Assembly: GCA_937996705.1 (NCBI GenBank)
Contig: CALKUQ010000051.1
Span: 1-56,259, forward strand
Length of the DNA: 56,259 bases
Source of the DNA: an uncultured Chlamydiae bacterium
GTDB taxonomy: Bacteria > Chlamydiota > Chlamydiia > Chlamydiales > 2-12-FULL-49-11
Reading direction: 5' to 3'
Shown here: in pieces, positions 34,028-41,806 of the stretch
Position numbering within the stretch: the stretch's first letter is position 1
Layout of the letters: each line of letters begins with the position of its first letter
Notes under the pieces: generated by a model
Told to the model about the DNA's origin: nothing
What the model saw: the letters and a program-made list of their open reading frames with translations, nothing else
Databases searched by the model: none
Made by a program: the position numbers and the translations under genes

Positions 34028-34411
34028 CTAGTCGTAACCCTCACTTTGACCAAGCTGTTTTCGCGTACATCTGGCCCACGCATCAACCTCTGTTCGAGGA
34101 CATTTTAATGCCTCGAAAATACTCGCGGGAGATACGCTTTTTGCGGAAATTACCTGTATTTTAGTGCTATCAAGACCACTTAAAAATGAGGGACCTCCAA
34201 ATGAGATTCGAGTAATATGCAAAATAGCTACTGAAATATTACCTGTTTTAGAAGGATCAACGGAAAAAACACCTCCCATAGAATCACCTTTTATGCCCAA
34301 CTCAAGGGGAACTACATTCGGAAGATTTCCCCTTTCCGGCCGAAATCGCTCTCCGATTTGCATCAGTTCAAAACTTAAAGCCAAATGCTTACCAATATCA
34401 CCAATCTGCAT
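34028..34411 (-). CDS. Hypothetical protein, 127 aa
   Basis: Unrecognised. It has mixed beta/alpha composition (VVPLELGIKGDSMGGVFSVD, NISVAILHITRISFGGPSFL), compatible with a small folded domain. No signal peptide. It ends one base from the convergent neighbour's stop, with no terminator between. ATG at 34411 with a weak upstream ribosome site. Confidence 0.6.
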   Translation of the reverse strand: MQIGDIGKHLALSFELMQIGERFRPERGNLPNVVPLELGIKGDSMGGVFSVDPSKTGNISVAILHITRISFGGPSFLSGLDSTKIQVISAKSVSPASIFEALKCPRTEVDAWARCTRKQLGQSEGYD

Positions 34412-34600
34412 AAATATACTCTTTGTTTAATATTATTTTTTATAATTAACTGACACTATCTTTCAAGATTCATTAACTTGGCATGTGCTCTATAGAGATT
34501 TTTTCCTTCTTGATTTAAATAATTACTTAATATTAAATTATTCTAAAATTTAATATCAAACAAAAAATAGGCAGTAATAATCAAAGCAGGATTACTGCGA

Positions 34601-34635
34601 AAAATCTGGGTCTGTCAACTGTCATGAGTATAGAT
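34601..34635 (+). repeat. Dispersed repeat (AATCTGGGTC...CAACTGTCAT type), copy 2
   Basis: Plus-strand partner of 4981-5014, with the same AAAATCTGGGTCT...TCAACTGTCAT...AGTATAGA arrangement. It lies about 40 bases before the broken gene at 34674. Confidence 0.65.
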
Positions 34636-34673
34636 AGAAGAGATAAAAATTTGCTAAGAAAAGGAAATCAGTT

Positions 34674-35231
34674 ATGTTACAAAGAGGATTAACCGGATGC
34701 GGAATCTTAGGCTTATACAGCGCCTATGCGGGATATCGTTATATCGAAAATCACACTACTGGAATATCTCCTGAAAGAAAGTGACCTGCTTTAGAAAGAA
34801 TCAAGGAGATTGCAGCCACCTTAAGAACACCGCCAAAACCTGAAAGATTTTGGGTTGACGACCTAAAAGATAAACTTGAGCACGCAAGCGATGTGGCATC
34901 TCTTCCAGGTAAATCTTTTATGAGAAAAGAAGACTCTTATAAATCTTCTGATCGCGATACTGCCATATTTTTTCCTGCTATGCAGTGGGCAATAGGTCAA
35001 GAAAATGCTAGAACTTTAGTGCCATGGTGCCAGGCCTGAGTTCCTGAGTCTTTTAATTGAAATCAGCTACGTGAGCGAAGTCCAGCCTATTGTGTTCGGG
35101 AAATTAAAAATTTATATCTTTCTGAAAATCAATAATTAGAGTTGATTCATTATGAAAAGACTCAGGAACTCAGGCCTGGCACCAAAATGTTAGATCAAAC
35201 ACAAAAATTCAGATTAGAACTCAAGACCTGA
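34674..35231 (+). pseudogene. Small gene with internal stop and MITE insertion near its 3' end
   Basis: ATG at 34674 behind AAAAGGAAA begins MLQRGLTGCGILGLYSAYAG. A TGA at 34782-34784 interrupts it at codon 37, but the same frame stays open (LERIKEIAATLRTPPKPERF, ASDVASLPGKSFMRKED) until the MITE at 35025. Beyond the MITE, 35187-35231 reads MLDQTQKFRLELKT and stop, probably the original tail. Two lesions make this a pseudogene. The original product had a short hydrophobic N-terminus; its family is unknown. Confidence 0.65.
35025..35184 (+). mobile_element. MITE copy A
   Basis: About 160 bp with long terminal inverted repeats: left end TGGTGCCAGGCCTGAGTTCC continuing to TGAGTCTTTT, right end its complement. 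The inside (AATCAGCTACGTGAG, then AAATTAAAAATTTATAT) matches copies B, D and E, and C when reversed. No coding capacity. Inserted in the 34674 gene. The left outer flank is CA rather than the TT seen in other copies. Confidence 0.85.
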
Positions 35232-35243
35232 TTATTACCAATA

Positions 35244-38200
35244 TTATTCTCCCAGTCCTGCCCCACAACCTGCCCCACAGCCTGCTCCATACACTGGTTG
35301 ATGAGGTGCTATCTTCACAGAATCTAACGGTGCTCCTAGGAAAAGGTAGTAATTAAGTGTCGGATATTTATCTAGGTTATCGGTTAAGTACTTAAGGAGA
35401 TCAGAGTATGGATCTTGAGATTCATATTCATAAAAGCATTTAGTCTCTAAGGTTTCTGTTTCAAAAATAAAGAGAGAAGCCTCTCTAACAATTTGATCCA
35501 GCTTAGCTGTTTCCATTTCTCCAAAAATAGTAAGCTTATCTCTCTCAAAGCGTGAAGAATGACTCAAACAACGGACAATCTCCATACAGTCAGCGTCGTG
35601 AACAGCTCTTTGAATGTCTGATACGAAACCTTCGCCATCCTTAGGATCTTTAGAACTTAGAGCGTGATAACAAGTTTTAATGTCTTCTTCTGATAGATAA
35701 ACTAACTCTCCTCTAACAGCCCCGGCTTGTTTGTATGCGTTAAGAAAACTTCGTAAAGCCCATGCGCTCATCTCATCCCAACGATCAATCCCCTCATCCT
35801 GTCTTGCGCTATCATGAAAAGCAGCTGCTATTGCTGTGAGATACCGTATTTTTATCGAAGCAGTAGGATGTATTATATTCATAAATATTTGAGAAAATAG
35901 TGTCGTTCGAAGCATATGCATAACGCCATGAGTTTCACGTGCAGGAGCAACTTCTGTATTCATAATTGCCTCAATGTAATCAGAGTAGAATCCTCCATTC
36001 CTCTTAAAAAATGGACTGTCCAACTCTTCCTGATGAGCAATCTTAGAAATAGTCGAGCCCGTTTTTGGAGCTATAGGCTTTTCGGGGAATGGACTTGCAT
36101 AATAGGGGGCCGCAAACAATTTAACTGTTTGGCCAATCACCTGCTGTAAATTATTTTCAGATAACGTTTTTTTGGGGAGTTTTTTTATTTTGAATTCATT
36201 AAGAGAATTTAGAAAATCAATAAAAAGAAGGGTGTCGATCGACTGCACTTCAATTCCATCTTTGCTGCAAAATCCACGAACACGCTCAATTGACTCTAAA
36301 TCGGTAAAAATGAGAGGCACATCTTTATGGGCTCCCAATTCAAGTCCTGTAGGCAAAGTAATTTCACCATCTTGTGGTGGCGGCTTCATATCATATTGAT
36401 TTAGAACACCAAAAATAATCGGAGTCGTATCTTGCGCTAAAACCAACTCATCCGGGGTTAATTTTACAGGAATTTCCCCATTCAGAGCCTGATACACATC
36501 CTCTAGTAACAACGGTTTTTCCTTAGCAATTCTTGCCTCTTCAATCAGTTGTTTATATGGGGTTAACTTCATATCGGCATCAGGATCCGTCATTCGTATT
36601 CGGAGAATCTCTATGGGAAAGACGGAACCCTCATTTTCATCGGAAATCAATTGAGCTAAATTAGATAAGCTGCATTTTTCCCAGGTCTCTTCTAGATCAA
36701 ATCTTTGCATTTTAGAGCTGCTATAGGCCATTACTAGATTTCTTGCGTAAGCAATTGATTGAAAATATGTGCTAGCTACCCCAAATATTAATTGCCTGGT
36801 GCTCCAGCGAGGTTCGCTCATTAAATAGGATGGTGGACTAAAGGAAAGGTGACTAAGATTTGATCGAGTATGTGAGCCGCAAAGTTCCCCAACAAGGGGG
36901 GCGATATTTCTTTTTAAAAGATCGCCTGCCGAACGTAGGCATTGCTCCCCTTTTGGAGCTTTTTTTATTAAGTGCAAAGTTCCCATTTTCGTTCCATGAA
37001 TAGCAAGATGGGCATAATTATGCCTTTGCCAAAATGGATTTTGGAAAAATGCCGAGGCGATTTCGGCAATTCTAACTCTTGATTCCCTAATAAGGGATTT
37101 GCGTGTTGCTAGATAAGTTGGAATAATCTTTTCTATTTCTCTATAAGTCGAATTATGGTCAATATCGCTATCTGCTAGTAAAATAAATTTCCTTAATTCC
37201 TCTGAAGCCAATTTTTCACGGTGTTTAATTAGATCTCTAAATTCTTTGCTCATTGATCGAATAAACGCAAAAATAGGCATTTGATCTATAATTCGGTCAT
37301 AAAGAATAACAAACTCTTTGTACTCCTCTAGAAAAGATTCTATTGAAGCGTGTCCCTCTACTATTACTTCTTTCACCGCCCTTTTAACATCATGACAATC
37401 GATCACTAATTTAAAATTAATCCGTTTTTCTGACAAATTGCCCAGGCGAATTTCTTGCTCCAAATCTCTTTTTCTTAAGATAATTACATCTCGAATTCTA
37501 GAAGGATCCCATGTTTTAAGATCCGATTCAACACGAATGGGCTTTATAAAATAACCCTTTTCTTCAAAATAGCGCCTTTCTTCCGAAGCCCTTGGAAAAA
37601 CTTGTTCCATTACTTTTGCTTGCCTCTTTGTAACAGTAGCTCCACATTCATGCGCTTTTACTGCTAATCTCCTATAAAAGGCTTTATCTAATTCTGTAGA
37701 TCTGGATGAATAAGCAACTGACGTATAATGATGGAATTCACCTGTAGGGATATGAAATAGATAAGATTTAAAAGGTTTTTTTGTATAAACAGCCAAACAT
37801 AAGTCTATAAACCTTCCATCCTTTTGATACACTCCTGACGTAGGAACTATTTCGGTAAGCAAAAACGGATGAACTTCAATCATTTTCAGAATCAGCTCGT
37901 GATAGTATTTTTTATCAAAATCAGAATTGACTATCAATGAATGCGTTACAAGCTGAAAAAATATAATCCTTAGATTTTTCTTTGACTTGGCTGACGAAAG
38001 GAACAAAGCAAATAGACTGCTGTCAATATTTACCAATTTACGCTGATGGGTATCTCTAAGATTTTCGGCTACCTTATTATGAATGACTACGAAGATCGCA
38101 TTCTCATCGTTGGCAAGTTCAGGACACAACTCTATGCATTTTTTAACAAGCTCTATGGGAATCACTGTTAAAAAATTTGGCATCGATTTAATTATAGAAA

Positions 38201-38981
38201 AAATGCTTGTTGCAATCGGTTCATTTAATCCAAAGCGAAGCAACAAGGGGGAGAATGTAAAAAAGAGTTGTATTTCGGCTACATATTCCTCTCTAACCGA
38301 ACTTATATTATATTTTATTGCACATTGTTGAATAAGAATCTGAATTTCTGGAAGATAGCTTAAGATATACTGATGTTCCAGCTTCGCAACTTCGTTTTGA
38401 AATTGTTCATACATGGTACAAGCTGTTAGGTAAAAGAAATAAGAGAGCTCGCGGATATACAATCTCTCATTTCGAGGTTTCGAAAAATAGTCTATTTGAG
38501 CCTTAAAGAGATCGTCTAATGAATGTATTTTATACTCCTTTTCTCCCCATCTAGGATTGAATATAAGTTCAAACATAGCGAAGACTCCCTCAAGACGATT
38601 AGGCGAAGGAATCGGCGGGCTCTCTATACGAAGAGAAACAGCAGGAACCTCATCTTGATGAGGCGAACCTTGATTTTGAGAACCCGATTTTTTCCTAGAG
38701 CTGCTAAAAGAAAAAATCCCTATTAAATAGGTTCCTATACACTGAATATTTTTAACTAAAATCAAAAAATGCCCATGAAATTTTTTAAAGTTAAACAGAG
38801 AAGATAGAAGGAAAAATATTTTTAAACCACACAGGGCTGTCTTTTGGGAAACTTGACCCTCGCCCGCAAACTTATCCTCTAAGGTTCTTTTAGAGTGTAC
38901 TAGGTATCGGCTGTGTTGGTTTGTATGGGAGATTGGCAAAGCCTGTCTTTTATCGATAGCAGTTGATAGATCTAATGACAC
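35244..38981 (-). CDS. HD-type phosphodiesterase (SidE-PDE-like) large effector candidate, 1245 aa
   Basis: Near the C-terminus lie THGVMHMLRTTLFSQ (His1018), AAAFHDSARQDEGIDRWD (His1056-Asp1057) and AVHDADCMEIVRCL. This is the H...HD...D order of HD hydrolases and close in style to the phosphodiesterase domain of Legionella SidE-type effectors. Upstream, AHLAIHGTKMGTLHLIKKA and LLKRNIAPLVGELCGSHTR form a conserved-looking block of unknown role. Residues about 66-92 (FHGHFLILVKNIQCIGTYLI) weakly match the GHR domain of the PP2C and ankyrin proteins. The tail is GAGCGAGCGAGLGE. It may cleave a phosphodiester in a host nucleotide or modified protein. No ADP-ribosyltransferase motif is certain. 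Confidence 0.65.
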   Translation of the reverse strand: MSLDLSTAIDKRQALPISHTNQHSRYLVHSKRTLEDKFAGEGQVSQKTALCGLKIFFLLSSLFNFKKFHGHFLILVKNIQCIGTYLIGIFSFSSSRKKSGSQNQGSPHQDEVPAVSLRIESPPIPSPNRLEGVFAMFELIFNPRWGEKEYKIHSLDDLFKAQIDYFSKPRNERLYIRELSYFFYLTACTMYEQFQNEVAKLEHQYILSYLPEIQILIQQCAIKYNISSVREEYVAEIQLFFTFSPLLLRFGLNEPIATSIFSIIKSMPNFLTVIPIELVKKCIELCPELANDENAIFVVIHNKVAENLRDTHQRKLVNIDSSLFALFLSSAKSKKNLRIIFFQLVTHSLIVNSDFDKKYYHELILKMIEVHPFLLTEIVPTSGVYQKDGRFIDLCLAVYTKKPFKSYLFHIPTGEFHHYTSVAYSSRSTELDKAFYRRLAVKAHECGATVTKRQAKVMEQVFPRASEERRYFEEKGYFIKPIRVESDLKTWDPSRIRDVIILRKRDLEQEIRLGNLSEKRINFKLVIDCHDVKRAVKEVIVEGHASIESFLEEYKEFVILYDRIIDQMPIFAFIRSMSKEFRDLIKHREKLASEELRKFILLADSDIDHNSTYREIEKIIPTYLATRKSLIRESRVRIAEIASAFFQNPFWQRHNYAHLAIHGTKMGTLHLIKKAPKGEQCLRSAGDLLKRNIAPLVGELCGSHTRSNLSHLSFSPPSYLMSEPRWSTRQLIFGVASTYFQSIAYARNLVMAYSSSKMQRFDLEETWEKCSLSNLAQLISDENEGSVFPIEILRIRMTDPDADMKLTPYKQLIEEARIAKEKPLLLEDVYQALNGEIPVKLTPDELVLAQDTTPIIFGVLNQYDMKPPPQDGEITLPTGLELGAHKDVPLIFTDLESIERVRGFCSKDGIEVQSIDTLLFIDFLNSLNEFKIKKLPKKTLSENNLQQVIGQTVKLFAAPYYASPFPEKPIAPKTGSTISKIAHQEELDSPFFKRNGGFYSDYIEAIMNTEVAPARETHGVMHMLRTTLFSQIFMNIIHPTASIKIRYLTAIAAAFHDSARQDEGIDRWDEMSAWALRSFLNAYKQAGAVRGELVYLSEEDIKTCYHALSSKDPKDGEGFVSDIQRAVHDADCMEIVRCLSHSSRFERDKLTIFGEMETAKLDQIVREASLFIFETETLETKCFYEYESQDPYSDLLKYLTDNLDKYPTLNYYLFLGAPLDSVKIAPHQPVYGAGCGAGCGAGLGE

Positions 38982-39122
38982 AAAAAACCAAAATTTAAAT
39001 TAGTATAATAATTATTATGCCCTAAAAATCAATTCCATACAACCCTAAAGCGCGGTAAAAGATTGATGATTGATCCCTCCCAGAGAGGTTCTCTATACAA
39101 TAAAAGTAGATTGTATTCCCGA

Positions 39123-40118
39123 TCAAAAAGGGGGTGCGTGAGGCATCGCTGTTCTTGTAAGAATCTCTTCTGCCACAACAAAAGTAAGGCCTTGCAAATC
39201 TTGAGGTAATTGGCCACTCTGATTTCGAATCGTATTATCAGCACCAGCTTGGAGCAACAAAGTTATCATCTCTTGATTTCTGCGAAGATATGCTAAATGA
39301 AGCGGAGTATTTCCTTGTGAATTTTGAAAATTTGGATTGCCTCCCCGATCTAACACTGCTTGCAAAAGATGTAAACTGCTTACAGTCAGTTGCTCTCCAT
39401 CGAATGTCCTTGTTGTGTACCCCTTAGCAATAATTAAATGTAATGGACTATTTAAGCGCCAATCAATATCTCGAACATTCAGATGATCATTATGTGAAGC
39501 AAATTCTATAACTTTTAGCGCTGTCTCAAATTTTCCATTTGCTATCAGCCAAAGCAACAATGTATTCTTTCCATCTACCGACCGATCTAACGTTGTCGAA
39601 GATCGAATAATTCTCTCAAAATAAGGAAGTGGGTCTTTAACGTTAATAAAAGTATGCAAAACAATTCTTTCAAATCCCTCTGAAGAAGCGATACTATGAA
39701 AGGGCTTTCTGAATAAATTTAATTGGTGAATCTTTATTAACAGATCCTCTTTTTCAGGAGCTGTTAAATCGTATTTATCTAAGTAAGTATGTAACTTTTG
39801 TAAATCATCTAGTGTAAGTTGAGCCATTCCTGAATAGATTGGTGGAATAGGAATTTTGGGAGAATTTTTCAACAATTGATTAGAAATTATATCAAAAACT
39901 AATCGTTCAATAAGCGCTACCAAGCCACCTATTAAAGGAAGCGCTTCCATAATAGCAACAATCCTGTGACCCCAAATCTGTAGAGTGCCCCCTCTTTCTG
40001 AAAGATCCCAGTGCCGTTTAGCATAAGAAATTCCTGAAAATCCAGTACCAAAAAAAAGAGCTATGTCACAAAAAGACAAATTATATTTTCTATTATGAGA
40101 TTCTATTGATAAATCCAT
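39123..40118 (-). CDS. Ankyrin-repeat protein with N-terminal HW...GHR domain, 331 aa
   Basis: Residues about 33-78 (AKRHWDLSERGGTLQIWGHR followed by IVAIMEALPLIGGLVALIERL) match the N-terminus of the PP2C protein at 3464-4975. The C-terminal half carries ankyrin repeats, clearest in NSPLHLIIAKGY, GNTPLHLAYLRRNQEMITLL and LQAGADNTIRNQSGQLPQDL. Ankyrin repeats bind proteins. The hydrophobic N-terminal domain could insert into a membrane or serve in export. ATG at 40118 with no strong ribosome site. Likely effector. Confidence 0.8.
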   Translation of the reverse strand: MDLSIESHNRKYNLSFCDIALFFGTGFSGISYAKRHWDLSERGGTLQIWGHRIVAIMEALPLIGGLVALIERLVFDIISNQLLKNSPKIPIPPIYSGMAQLTLDDLQKLHTYLDKYDLTAPEKEDLLIKIHQLNLFRKPFHSIASSEGFERIVLHTFINVKDPLPYFERIIRSSTTLDRSVDGKNTLLLWLIANGKFETALKVIEFASHNDHLNVRDIDWRLNSPLHLIIAKGYTTRTFDGEQLTVSSLHLLQAVLDRGGNPNFQNSQGNTPLHLAYLRRNQEMITLLLQAGADNTIRNQSGQLPQDLQGLTFVVAEEILTRTAMPHAPPF

Positions 40119-40172
40119 GACCTATTATATAGCATGTATTAATAAAAAACAGTTCTTATTTGATAATTTAAA

Positions 40173-40249
40173 CCGGCTAGCTACTTATTTGATTTTCCAG
40201 AAGATCGCTATCTGAGAACTTCTAGAAAATCAAATAAGTAGCTGGCTGG
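40173..40249. repeat. 77-bp long hairpin
   Basis: 31-base arms (40173-40203 and 40219-40249) pair with about three mismatches around a 15-base loop. The arms share GCTACTTATTTGATTTTC and its complement. Such a long stem exceeds a normal terminator. It may be a solo MITE/REP-type element or a strong RNA hairpin between two minus-strand genes. I see no second copy here. Confidence 0.75.
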
Positions 40250-40311
40250 GTTTTAAAGGGAAGGGGTCATCCCCCTTCCGCAAATCTAAAAATCCAAAGT
40301 GAGTCGCTTTA

Positions 40312-40737
40312 TTAATCGGGTAACATCTCCTTCAAACAGCTCTTTGCCGAATCTTTCAAAATATCGGCTCGCATAGCAGACTCATCGTTTAATAAAACTC
40401 GACCTAGCTCTTCATCACAAATATGAGTTGCGACTAAATCAAGAGCCTTGTCTTCTTCATCAATGGACTCTGCATAGATAAGTCTTTGTTTCCCATATAA
40501 ATGAGTAGTGCTAGTCAGCGCTCTTGCATAAGGGCACTGTTTTGGACTAGGAGTGGTATTAAGGATTTTTTCGAAGTACTGCATGCTGAGCTCTCCTTCC
40601 CTTGGCATGGGAGGTCCCATAACAACCACGCATAATCTCTTCCAGTCATCTGGATTGATCCTACTTTGAATTTGCTGCACTTCGAAATGTAGCGCTTCTA
40701 ACCGTATCCGCGCGGCTTCATTGATTAACTCACGCAA
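40312..40737 (-). pseudogene. 3' half of a frameshifted gene
   Basis: 141 codons from a TTG with no ribosome site. The same frame stays open upstream to about 40878 (PRLHKYTDLVQTNLRILRCT...) without any ATG or GTG, overlapping the end of the 40829-41245 reading. The simplest view is one gene of about 310 codons split by a frameshift around 40840-40880. Content is helical and charged (LEALHFEVQQIQSRINPDDW). No family recognised. Confidence 0.55.
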
Positions 40738-40828
40738 AGGTTTTTCAAGGACTCTAAGTTCTTGTAAAACCAGCTCTGTTTTGGTGCACCTAAGTATCCT
40801 TAGGTTCGTTTGTACCAGATCAGTGTAT

Positions 40829-41245
40829 TTATGCAGTCTTGGAACACTCGTAATAAGGTGTAAAAAGACCCTCCAGTTTCATCTCTAGCCTCTCAGATTC
40901 TTGTTCGTCTCGTATCTGGTGAGCCATATGAACTGCAATAGGAGTGTGCGCTAATGCTTTTAATAGATGATATTCCTGAGGTATATATTCAACATCTGTT
41001 TGGATGCCTCGATACCTTGATGAGAGGTTATTCTGGTTGGCAAGAATGAGAGGAATCTTGTCTCCTAACTGCCTCTTTACTGCTAACTTTTTTCGAGCGT
41101 ATAAATCTAAAGTGTATTGATTTAAGCTTTGCAATGCCAGCGAAACGCTTCTTTCTGGTAGTGAGGGGGTTGTTCTAACGTTTTTTAGCATTGTGCTTGC
41201 CCACCCGGCTATACAAGAGCTTATTTTTGGAATTAGACTAGACAT
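40829..41245 (-). CDS. 5' half of a frameshifted gene, 138 aa
   Basis: ATG at 41245 behind AAGGAAAATTATT starts MSSLIPKISSCIAGWASTML, then a helical polar region (VHMAHQIRDEQESERLEMKL) that ends at ECSKTA. The downstream reading frame (40312-40737) is open back into this gene, so the natural protein was probably longer. If expressed now, it is a truncated form. Function unknown. Confidence 0.55.
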   Translation of the reverse strand: MSSLIPKISSCIAGWASTMLKNVRTTPSLPERSVSLALQSLNQYTLDLYARKKLAVKRQLGDKIPLILANQNNLSSRYRGIQTDVEYIPQEYHLLKALAHTPIAVHMAHQIRDEQESERLEMKLEGLFTPYYECSKTA

Positions 41246-41806
41246 AATAATTTTCCTTATTTTGTTAAATAAAATAATTAAGAACTTTTGTTCTTTTTAA
41301 TAAATGTAAAAAATAATTTTAATAAATACTATATGGAATGGCAGCTGGAACTGCCAAAAAAGAATGAAAATTTATGTGTAACAGATCTTTTCATGCCCAT
41401 AATTATAACAAATTCATTTTATAAAAAACAAGGGATTTAAAATAAAGGGAGTCAGACGCCGGATTTTTAGATTTTTAAAGGACTCTTCGGCTCCTATCCT
41501 CTTGATATTGCCATGTTAGACAAATTTCTGTAGAACCGTTTCCTATTTAAATTACAGTTAGTCGCGGCTCAAGCTGAGCACTATTGATTTAGAATTTTCC
41601 CGTTAAAAATGAGGGAAAAATTCCAATCAAGAACATAGCTTTGTCTATGCAACTTGATGCTAGTACAATAAGTAGTTTGATTTCCAGATTTAAGACCAAA
41701 TATGATAATTCGACAGAACTTCAAAATGAGATTGAGCGAGTAAAGCAAAGAGCCTTTGAAATTGCAGGCATGTCCCTCTCTTGACCCCTTCTCTGCGGGC
41801 CGGGTT
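41246..41806. other. Intergenic stretch with a short coding-like fragment
   Basis: Mostly AT-rich. At 41647-41784 a 45-codon frame reads MQLDASTISSLISRFKTKYD followed by NSTELQNEIERVKQRAFEIA. This looks protein-like, perhaps a helix-turn-helix scrap from a transposase, but lacks a ribosome site. A TGACCCCTT motif lies at 41782-41790. A small GGCAG/CTGCC hairpin with GGAACTGCC sits at about 41341-41356. Confidence 0.35.

Noticed and set aside
34782..34784. In-frame TGA as selenocysteine
   Set aside because: No SECIS-like hairpin or selenoprotein family match was seen, and the same gene is also broken by a MITE; a nonsense change is simpler.
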